5,451 nt of DNA, taken from the NCBI GenBank assembly GCA_937898095.1, contig CALDKR010000118.1, positions 1 to 5,451 on the forward strand, in the 5' to 3' direction. The notes under the pieces were generated by a model. That model did not search any database. It saw only the letters and a program-made list of their open reading frames with translations, and was not told the origin of the DNA. Each line of letters starts with the position of its first letter. Within the stretch, counting starts at the first letter, position 1. The DNA comes from an uncultured Rhodoluna sp. (lineage in GTDB: Bacteria; Actinomycetota; Actinomycetes; Actinomycetales; Microbacteriaceae). A program made the translations under genes and the position numbers. Shown piece by piece: positions 1 through 4,644 of this stretch.

Positions 1-60
1 GGACAGGTTGTCCGGACATTACGGTCATACACGGATATTCTCAAAAGTTTTTTAAAGTAA
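1..60 (+). CDS. Possible C-terminal end of an unidentified plus-strand gene (partial)
   Basis: Frame 1 is open from the window edge for 19 codons (GQVVRTLRSYTDILKSFLK) and stops at TAA 58-60. A terminator-like hairpin able to work on the plus strand starts immediately after the stop (61-96), which is what one expects at the 3' end of a gene converging on the sigma gene. The fragment is far too short to assign a family. The other plus frames are also open for a similar distance, and a minus-strand start (ATG at 28-26) is possible, so the call rests mainly on the stop/terminator arrangement. Confidence 0.25.
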   Translation, partial: GQVVRTLRSYTDILKSFLK

Positions 61-83
61 AAAATGCCCCGAAAAATCGGAGC
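59..83 (-). terminator. Rho-independent terminator of the sigma factor gene
   Basis: Read on the minus strand, 83-66 forms a 7-bp stem (GCTCCGA / TCGGGGC, with one G-T pair) around a TTTT loop. It is followed directly by ATTTTTT (65-59). It lies about 25 bases downstream of the sigma gene stop at 109, the right place and shape for an intrinsic terminator. Confidence 0.8.
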
Positions 84-96
84 ACTTGGGCGTTTT
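61..96 (+). terminator. Nested plus-strand terminator for an incoming convergent gene
   Basis: On the plus strand AAAATGCCC (61-69) pairs with GGGCGTTTT (88-96) in a 9-bp stem containing one G-U pair. The stem encloses a smaller CCGA/TCGG hairpin (69-72 with 77-80), and its 3' arm ends in TTTT. It overlaps the minus-strand terminator and follows the TAA at 58-60, so the element may stop transcription from both sides. The U-run is short, so plus-strand efficiency is uncertain. Confidence 0.4.
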
Positions 97-108
97 GCTC
101 TTCGCTCG

Positions 109-1701
109 CTATTTTCCGCGCAAAACAATCAAGCTAATGTCTTTCAGGCGACCGTTAGTTGGATCAATTGCTGCTTCTACTCTCATGGTGCCTTGAGCTA
201 ATGCGCTCTCGGAATAGACGTTATTTTTGCCATCGGTTGTGTACTTCAAATCCGCGTAATACACAACGTGAGGGCTGCCGTCGCGGTCACTAAAGAAAAT
301 TGCGCTCTCGTTGGTCGGGTAGGTGTAATAAGGCTTGCCAGCAACCATAAAAGTCAAAACCATGTTCTTGAACGGTTGGTCTTTATCGCTGGTGCTGTAG
401 TTGAAATCTGCGAAAATTCCCTGATCTGAGTAAGAGCGATAAGAAACAAAATCACCAATGACACTAGTTGGCACTAGATAAGCAACAGATGCCGGCTTGA
501 AAAGCCCCTGCACGGCTGAGCTGCTCAATGGCGACTGGCTTGGGGTTGCCACTGGCGAAGCGCTTTCCCATACGATCGGGGTTGCGGCTTCGCTAGGGTT
601 TGCTGACTCAACAGCAGACGCCGAAGCACTCGGGCTTGCTGATGCCGACGGGGTGCCCGCGGCTGAAGCCGATGAGCTAGCCGAGGCTGAAGCTGTTGGC
701 TCGGCTGATTCGGTTGCCAAGTTTGAACTTGACGGTGAACCCTGGCTGGTTGAGCCGCCAGCCAAAGTTGCACTCTGACCACCGCGGTTGTTGAAGCTGA
801 CCACAGCACCAACGGCAACCATCAGGAACAAGACCAGAACCATCGCCTGAGCGCCGACCTTTTTGGCCTCGGCTGCTGCCTTGCGGGCGGCCACCGAAAG
901 AATTGCCGAAACCGACATTCCGGTGGTGTCGACATCTGAGCCGAGAAGAGCGGTCTTGAAAGCAGCGCGAGCCCTGAAGATCAGCTGGCGAGTTGCGTTC
1001 TCGCTAAGGCCAACCTGAGCGGCAATCTCGGCTGCAGACTTCTCTTCATACATGCTGGCCAACAGCACCTCGCGGTGGCGCGGGTTTAGCTTGCTGAGCG
1101 CAAGGCGCACGATAGCTGCGTCTTCGATGTGCTCAAGCTCGCTGCCAACCTCAGGCTCGCTGCTTTCTGGCTCGGCAATGTCATCGATGTTGTTGATATA
1201 GGCCCGGCCCGAGGCGCGAATCACGTCGAGGCAAAGCAGGCGCACCTTCCACTTCATGAAGCGCAGCACGCCAAGCTCGCTGTCGAGCTCTGGCAGGGTG
1301 ACCATTAGATAAAGGAATGCGTCTTGAACGACCTCGTCAACCTGGCTTTGATTGCTCAAGAAGCGGCGAGCGTGACGCTCTAGGTGCGGGCGAAAACGGG
1401 TATAGATGTTTGCAAAATCTTGAGCAGACCACTCTTTTAGAACGGCGCGCTTTTCGGCAGCTGCCTCTGGCAGACCAAAGTCTTCGTCGCTTTCGGCGTC
1501 GAGCAGGGCCTCTAGGGTGTCTTCGTTTGGCACCGCATTAAAGATGTCGGCGATGGTGATCGCCTCGGTGATTGGGGCTGCGTCTGGGTTTTGAATTGCA
1601 GCGGATGAGTGCGCGTTTAAAGCAGCGCCTTCGATCGCGAATTCGGGTGCGACAGAGTCGGCCTTGACGGCCTTGAGTTTTCTGTCTTTGCGAATGCCCA
1701 A
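109..1701 (-). CDS. Membrane-anchored sigma-70/ECF-type sigma factor with extracellular C-terminal domain
   Basis: A 530-residue protein with a sigma factor at its N-terminus. Residues 1-90 are an Ala/Glu/Asp-rich extension. About 95-165 fits sigma region 2 (VDEVVQDAFLYL, then WKVRLLCLDVIR), and 193-252 is region 4, with LNPRHREVLLASMYEE followed by a helix-turn-helix (AAEIAAQVGLSENATRQLIF). Residues 285-303 form one hydrophobic membrane segment preceded by basic residues (R273, K274, K280, K281), placing the sigma part in the cytoplasm. Residues 304-400 are a Ser/Ala/Pro/Thr linker, and 400-530 are an unrecognised, probably beta-rich extracellular domain. ECF factors are usually about 200 residues, so more than half is extra. 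I infer a one-piece signal receptor and sigma factor; release by proteolysis is possible but not shown. No zinc-finger anti-sigma motif and no separate anti-sigma gene are visible. The start is TTG (1701-1699), with AAGG seven bases upstream and an in-frame TAG at 1716-1714. Sigma identity is secure; the sensing role is inference. Confidence 0.9.
   Translation of the reverse strand: MGIRKDRKLKAVKADSVAPEFAIEGAALNAHSSAAIQNPDAAPITEAITIADIFNAVPNEDTLEALLDAESDEDFGLPEAAAEKRAVLKEWSAQDFANIYTRFRPHLERHARRFLSNQSQVDEVVQDAFLYLMVTLPELDSELGVLRFMKWKVRLLCLDVIRASGRAYINNIDDIAEPESSEPEVGSELEHIEDAAIVRLALSKLNPRHREVLLASMYEEKSAAEIAAQVGLSENATRQLIFRARAAFKTALLGSDVDTTGMSVSAILSVAARKAAAEAKKVGAQAMVLVLFLMVAVGAVVSFNNRGGQSATLAGGSTSQGSPSSSNLATESAEPTASASASSSASAAGTPSASASPSASASAVESANPSEAATPIVWESASPVATPSQSPLSSSAVQGLFKPASVAYLVPTSVIGDFVSYRSYSDQGIFADFNYSTSDKDQPFKNMVLTFMVAGKPYYTYPTNESAIFFSDRDGSPHVVYYADLKYTTDGKNNVYSESALAQGTMRVEAAIDPTNGRLKDISLIVLRGK
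502..792 (-). repeat. Low-complexity Ser/Ala/Pro/Thr linker coding region
   Basis: This part of the sigma gene encodes residues 304-400, with irregular SA, SAS and PSAS runs that are densest at about 332-370. There is no exact tandem unit. Such linkers commonly span the cell wall or connect an outer domain to a membrane anchor. The same bias creates long shadow reading frames on the other strand. Confidence 0.7.
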
Positions 1702-1708
1702 AGTTGTG

Positions 1709-1712
1709 CCTT
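1709..1712 (-). promoter_or_regulatory. Ribosome binding site that fixes the TTG start of the sigma gene
   Basis: AAGG on the minus strand (1712-1709) is followed by seven bases and then TTG at 1701-1699. An in-frame stop at 1716-1714 rules out starts further upstream, and no ATG or GTG lies in frame close downstream. This supports the rare start codon. Confidence 0.55.
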
Positions 1713-1720
1713 GCTATGCC

Positions 1721-1750
1721 TTTATATAAAAAAGATTTTGCCCGGGTGAA
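1721..1750 (-). promoter_or_regulatory. Candidate promoter of the sigma factor gene
   Basis: On the minus strand TTCACC (1750-1745, 4 of 6 matches to the -35 consensus) and TATAAA (1726-1721, 5 of 6 to the -10) are 18 bases apart. Transcription would start near 1714, giving a leader of about 13 bases that includes the AAGG site. The -35 overlaps the left arm of a 10-bp inverted repeat (1748-1757), a possible control point. This is a sequence match only. Confidence 0.4.
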
Positions 1751-1805
1751 ACTAGCTTGGTTTTAGTTTGCCAGACATTTATAGAAACGGGCTATAGCTA
1801 GTTTC
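1748..1805. repeat. Perfect 10-bp inverted repeat upstream of the sigma gene
   Basis: GAAACTAGCT (1748-1757) is the exact reverse complement of AGCTAGTTTC (1796-1805), with 38 bases between. Two further outer pairs (1747/1806 and 1746/1807) are G-U pairs if read as plus-strand RNA. The left arm overlaps the proposed sigma -35 element. It could be a pair of protein-binding half-sites or part of an RNA fold. Confidence 0.6.
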
Positions 1806-1875
1806 GTTATGGTTCTTGACGATTTTCGACGCCGCTATTGTTGGCGGCGATATTTCGGTTCGTGGCCGCTGGGCG

Positions 1876-1902
1876 ATTAATGAACAATTCATGTTCCTTA
1901 AT
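1876..1902. repeat. 11-bp near-perfect inverted repeat, operator- or hairpin-like
   Basis: ATTAATGAACA (1876-1886) and TGTTCCTTAAT (1892-1902) are complementary at 10 of 11 positions, with a 5-base ATTCA centre. Compact AT-rich dyads of this size are typical of dimeric regulator sites, but an RNA hairpin is equally possible. It lies about 175 bases upstream of the sigma start. Confidence 0.55.
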
Positions 1903-2010
1903 GGCGACACAATCCGTAATCTCAGTGTGTGCGCCGCTAGTCTGTTAAGGATTTGAAGTTTTCCATAGGGGGAAAGCTTAAGTTTGCGGCTTGAAACCAA
2001 GCCTCGTCGC

Positions 2011-2060
2011 AAAAGAGAATCCCGAAGCAAATGAATTCAGTGCTTCGGGTTTTCTCTTTT
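2011..2060 (-). terminator. Strong bidirectional terminator after the DUF3048 lipoprotein gene
   Basis: AAAAGAGAA plus CCCGAAGCA (2011-2029) pairs with TGCTTCGGG plus TTCTCTTTT (2041-2060), interrupted only by T2020 opposite T2050-2051, around an 11-base loop. Read on the minus strand it begins six bases after the lipoprotein TAA (2068-2066) and ends in TTCTCTTTT. Read on the plus strand it ends in TTTTCTCTTTT, so it could also end a plus-strand transcript from the gap. It separates the lipoprotein and sigma genes into different transcription units. Confidence 0.85.
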
Positions 2061-2065
2061 AACGG

Positions 2066-3148
2066 TTAGTTGCTCGCCGATGGCGTGGCGGTTGCTGCCG
2101 GCTTTGGTGCGGTCACGGTCAGCTTGCCCTCTGGTGACTTTGGCAGCAGCTCAACCCAGGTGTTGCCTGGGGCTAGCAAAATTGCCGCTCCGGTTGAATC
2201 CATGAGTTGAATCTTTGAAACCTGATCGGCTTTCGACCAATTGATCGGCACATATTTGCCTGCTGTGAAAACGAATCCGGTGCCCTTGCCAACCATGATG
2301 GTCTTTGGCACGTTGCCATATTTGCCGTCTAGATAACTGCGATCGATGCCGACATTCAAGACCACAACATTTGTGGCGTGAATCTGCGATTTGTCGGCGG
2401 CGTCTAGGTGTGGCTCGCCGTCTTGGGTGCGCAGCCACTGAGTGCCGAGTGAATCAGGCACCCAGGTTGCGGTGGCAGCCGGATAACGCGCTGTGATTTT
2501 TGCGGCTGGCTTGCCTGCGGTAGTCGCCGTGGCGCCAGCGATGTCAACGGCAAAATCAAACATCAATTGCGGTGCGGCGAGGTCGGTGTGGTGGCCGGCC
2601 AACTTGTTGACGTCGACAATCACATTGTGCGGGGCATAACGATCAGGGGTGCGACTAAAAGTGCCCTTGCCTTGCTCGGTGGTTTCGCTGGCATTGAAAA
2701 CTTTGGTGGCGCCCATCATGTCGACAAAACGGCGCTGACCGCCCGAAAAACAAACGATGCCGCCAAATGGGCTGATGATGTCAGGGTCCATCGGGCGAAT
2801 CGAACGAACCGGGCCCACCGCCGCAGGTTGGGTTGAGTGCCAAATTGCAACCAAACGAGTTAGGCCACCTTCGACCATCTCGTCAAAGACAACGTCGGTT
2901 GAATTGAGGCCGAGTTGCGGGCGTGCTGCTTCTGAGTTGTCAATCTTGCAGGCCACCGACGGGCGGGTGATTTGCTTAGCCTCGGCAGTGGTGTCTTCAT
3001 ATTTGATGCCAGTTAGTGGCGCGGTCACGAACACCGGTTCTGGGGTTTGGGTTTCACTAGGGGCGGCGTTTGGTGTTGCAGGTGAGCTGCAACCAGCGAG
3101 CAGTGATGTGACCAAAATGGCTGAAGCGACAGAACCGAAGAATTTCAT
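2066..3148 (-). CDS. DUF3048 domain (YerB-like) secreted lipoprotein
   Basis: A 360-residue protein. Residues 1-20 are a lipoprotein signal (MKFFGSVASAILVTSLLAGC) with lipobox LAGC and lipidated Cys20, so it is anchored outside the membrane. A Pro/Thr-rich spacer follows (21-43). The N-terminal DUF3048 domain covers about 44-190, with family motifs RPQLGL (76-81), EMVEGGLTR (90-98) and VGPVRSIRP (111-119). The C-terminal DUF3048 domain covers about 225-337, with VGKGTGFVFTAGK (286-298), INWSK (302-306) and PGNTWVELLP (327-336). Length and domain order match the family, whose best-known member is Bacillus subtilis YerB; the biochemical role is not established, and a cell-wall function is only a guess. 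Cys67 and Cys133 are the only cysteines in the mature domain and might form a disulfide. No Shine-Dalgarno sequence precedes the ATG; TAAACT six bases upstream suggests a leaderless transcript. It is divergent from the dehydrogenase gene. Confidence 0.9.
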   Translation of the reverse strand: MKFFGSVASAILVTSLLAGCSSPATPNAAPSETQTPEPVFVTAPLTGIKYEDTTAEAKQITRPSVACKIDNSEAARPQLGLNSTDVVFDEMVEGGLTRLVAIWHSTQPAAVGPVRSIRPMDPDIISPFGGIVCFSGGQRRFVDMMGATKVFNASETTEQGKGTFSRTPDRYAPHNVIVDVNKLAGHHTDLAAPQLMFDFAVDIAGATATTAGKPAAKITARYPAATATWVPDSLGTQWLRTQDGEPHLDAADKSQIHATNVVVLNVGIDRSYLDGKYGNVPKTIMVGKGTGFVFTAGKYVPINWSKADQVSKIQLMDSTGAAILLAPGNTWVELLPKSPEGKLTVTAPKPAATATPSASN

Positions 3149-3160
3149 GTCGCAAGTTTA
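3149..3160 (-). promoter_or_regulatory. Candidate leaderless -10 element of the DUF3048 gene
   Basis: On the minus strand TAAACT (3160-3155, fitting the TAnnnT pattern) is separated from the ATG (3148-3146) by only TGCGAC. Transcription would begin at or next to the start codon. No ribosome binding site is present, consistent with this. No clear -35 is seen. Confidence 0.4.
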
Positions 3161-3210
3161 TGCACTGCAGGCTTGGTGAACGTTGGCTAAACGCTGGGCG
3201 GTTCGGCGTG

Positions 3211-3239
3211 TTTACCAAATGAATGCTCAGGTAACCTGA
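3211..3239 (+). promoter_or_regulatory. Candidate promoter with overlapping palindrome upstream of the UDP-glucose dehydrogenase gene
   Basis: TTTACC (3211-3216, 4 of 6 to the -35 consensus) and TAACCT (3232-3237, TAnnnT type) are 15 bases apart, somewhat short. The -10 lies inside a perfect dyad, TCAGGT-A-ACCTGA (3227-3239), which could be an operator. Transcription would start near 3244, giving a leader of about 30 bases with a GAAGG site. Confidence 0.3.
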
Positions 3240-3261
3240 AGGCAGTTCATTCGGCGACCGC

Positions 3262-3266
3262 GAAGG
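3262..3266 (+). promoter_or_regulatory. Ribosome binding site of the UDP-glucose dehydrogenase gene
   Basis: GAAGG seven bases before the ATG at 3274 is a normal Shine-Dalgarno site. It fixes this start and contrasts with the two flanking genes, which lack one. Confidence 0.7.
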
Positions 3267-3273
3267 TATACAG

Positions 3274-4599
3274 ATGAAAATCACCGTTATTGGCTTGGGC
3301 TATTTGGGCGCAACTCACGCAGTTGTGATGGCAAAGCTGGGCCACACCGTGATTGGCATCGAGCCGAACCAAGCCAAGGTCGATGAGCTTCGCGCTGGCC
3401 GAGTTCCTTTTTTTGAGCCGGGTCTTGATGAGGCTCTGCACGAGGTTTTGGCCCAGGGCAACATCCGTTTTGAAACCGCCCACGATGACGAATCTCGCGA
3501 AGCCGACCTGCACTTTTTGTGTGTTGGCACCCCTCAGGTGCGCGGCTCAAAGGCAGCCAACACCGACTATCTTTTTGGCGCAGTTGCCGATTTGGCCCCT
3601 TATCTGTCGGCAGACGCCGTCGTCGCGGGCAAGTCGACCGTGCCAGTTGGCACCGCAGCCGCACTGACCGAGCACTTGGTTGCCGAGCTAGGCAAGGCCG
3701 GCAAAGACTTTGCACCTCACCTGGCCTGGAACCCAGAATTTTTGCGCGAGGGCAATGCGCTGCAAGATTCAATTGCCCCCGACCGTCTTGTTCTTGGCGT
3801 CACCGATGAGCGCAGCGAGGCTGTGCTGCGCGAGGCATACAAGTCGATCACCGATGCCGGCACGCCACTCTTGGTCACTGACCTGCCGACCGCCGAACTC
3901 GTGAAGGTGGCGGCCAACTCATTCTTGGCAACCAAGATTTCATTCATCAACGCGATTGCCGAGGTGGCCGAGGCATCGGGCGCCGATGCGGTCAAGCTGG
4001 CTGAAGCAATCGGATACGACGATCGAATCGGCAAAAAGTTCTTGCGCAACGGCATCGGCTTCGGCGGCGGGTGCTTGCCGAAGGATATCCGTGGGTTCGT
4101 GGCCCGCGCTGACGAACTTGGCGTTGACGCAATCGGCAATCTGCTGAACGCCGTTGATCAAATCAACCTCGGTCGCCGCGAGCGCGTGGTGCATTTGGCC
4201 CACCGCGAATTGGGCGACGTCGAGGGCAAAACGATTGTGGTTTTGGGCGCGGCCTTTAAGCCAGACACCGACGACATTCGCGATTCGCCAGCCATCGACA
4301 TCGCTAGCCGGCTCACCGTGCAGGGCGCAAACGTTTTGGTTCACGACCCGATTTCGCTGCCGGGCGTTCGCGAGCACTACCCTGCGCTGACCACCGAAGA
4401 CGACCTGACCGTTGCCCTAACCGGCGCAGACCTTGTGATTTTGGCAACTGAATGGAAGCAATATCGCGAACTCGACCCAGCCGTGATTGGCCAGTTGGTC
4501 GGCACCAAGACTCTGATTGATGGCCGCAATTATCTCGACATTGCCGCATTCAAGGCAGCCGGATGGCGAACCATCGCCCTTGGTCGCAACGTTGAATAG
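3274..4599 (+). CDS. ugd: UDP-glucose 6-dehydrogenase (UDP-glucose/GDP-mannose dehydrogenase family)
   Basis: The predicted cytoplasmic enzyme oxidises UDP-glucose twice with NAD+ to UDP-glucuronate, a precursor of acidic polysaccharides. Its 441 residues match the usual family length. The N-terminal NAD domain has GLGYLG (7-12), with E30 at the end of the second strand, where an acidic residue contacts the cofactor ribose, and STVPVGT (121-127). NPEFLREG spans 153-160. The central helix carries ELVKVAANSFLATKISFINAI (208-228), including K211 and N215, expected catalytic and binding residues. The nucleophile motif GFGGGCLPKD (262-271) supplies Cys267 and D271. The C-terminal UDP-binding domain begins near 320, with GAAFKPDTDDIRDSP (325-339). 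All key residues are intact. UDP-glucose rather than GDP-mannose or a UDP-aminosugar is the most likely substrate from overall resemblance, but motifs alone do not settle it. The glycosyltransferase gene follows after 45 bases on the same strand. Confidence 0.93.
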   Translation: MKITVIGLGYLGATHAVVMAKLGHTVIGIEPNQAKVDELRAGRVPFFEPGLDEALHEVLAQGNIRFETAHDDESREADLHFLCVGTPQVRGSKAANTDYLFGAVADLAPYLSADAVVAGKSTVPVGTAAALTEHLVAELGKAGKDFAPHLAWNPEFLREGNALQDSIAPDRLVLGVTDERSEAVLREAYKSITDAGTPLLVTDLPTAELVKVAANSFLATKISFINAIAEVAEASGADAVKLAEAIGYDDRIGKKFLRNGIGFGGGCLPKDIRGFVARADELGVDAIGNLLNAVDQINLGRRERVVHLAHRELGDVEGKTIVVLGAAFKPDTDDIRDSPAIDIASRLTVQGANVLVHDPISLPGVREHYPALTTEDDLTVALTGADLVILATEWKQYRELDPAVIGQLVGTKTLIDGRNYLDIAAFKAAGWRTIALGRNVE

Positions 4600-4631
4600 T
4601 CGCAAACCGCGCACCCACGACCCTCGTTGAA

Positions 4632-4644
4632 TAAACTGACCGAC
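4632..4644 (+). promoter_or_regulatory. Candidate leaderless -10 element of the glycosyltransferase gene
   Basis: TAAACT (4632-4637) is followed by seven bases and then the ATG at 4645, with no ribosome binding site. The stretch ATAAACT...CGACATGAA closely matches the start region of the DUF3048 gene. This implies that the glycosyltransferase may have its own promoter as well as any read-through from the dehydrogenase gene. Confidence 0.35.

Larger units (their letters stand above)
1737..2060 (+). ncRNA. Candidate structured RNA in the 364-base gap between sigma and DUF3048 genes
   Basis: The gap 1702-2065 has no convincing protein gene. Read as plus-strand RNA it offers many helices. A long-range closing helix pairs 1755-1766 with 1991-2002 (10 Watson-Crick and 2 G-U pairs), continuing at 1768-1771 with 1986-1989. 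Pairs 1807-1812/1963-1968 and 1813-1820/1944-1951 follow on the 5' side without a gap. Local hairpins lie at 1830-1849, 1876-1902, 1956-1979 and 1988-2003; some exclude the long-range pairs. Many G-U pairs become A-C mismatches on the other strand, which favours plus-strand RNA. It ends in a strong terminator (2011-2060), and TATAAA at 1725-1730 could serve as a -10, though no good -35 is seen. I find no hallmark of tmRNA, SRP RNA or RNase P RNA. A 6S- or Ms1-like rod is conceivable. Some helices could be chance, and the terminator is also explained by the neighbouring lipoprotein gene. Confidence 0.3.

Noticed and set aside
1..28. Minus-strand gene start (ATG at 28-26, giving MTVMSGQPV)
   Set aside because: There is no ribosome binding site, and only nine codons are visible. 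The stop at 58-60 followed by a plus-strand hairpin fits a converging gene end better, though the alternative is not excluded.
497..778. Plus-strand open frame of 93 codons rich in Ala, Glu and Asp
   Set aside because: It lies opposite the Ser/Ala/Pro linker of the sigma gene, and its composition is the mirror of that low-complexity region. No upstream signals were seen.
1779..2030. Minus-strand open frame of 83 codons in the gap between the sigma and DUF3048 genes
   Set aside because: It would start with TTG at 2030, at the edge of the terminator loop, has no ribosome binding site and no recognisable protein features, and runs across several inverted repeats.
2757..3179. Plus-strand open frame of 140 codons
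   Set aside because: It is antisense to the N-terminal part of the DUF3048 gene, whose family motifs and lipoprotein signal are clear. Its protein shows no recognisable motif.
3717..4139. Minus-strand open frames of 140-160 codons within the dehydrogenase gene
   Set aside because: They are antisense to a gene with all catalytic motifs intact and reflect codon bias.
4590..4633. 9-base direct repeat CGTTGAATA at 4590-4598 and 4625-4633
   Set aside because: One copy is the last codons and stop of the dehydrogenase gene. Two copies of nine bases are easily due to chance, and no mobile-element features surround them.
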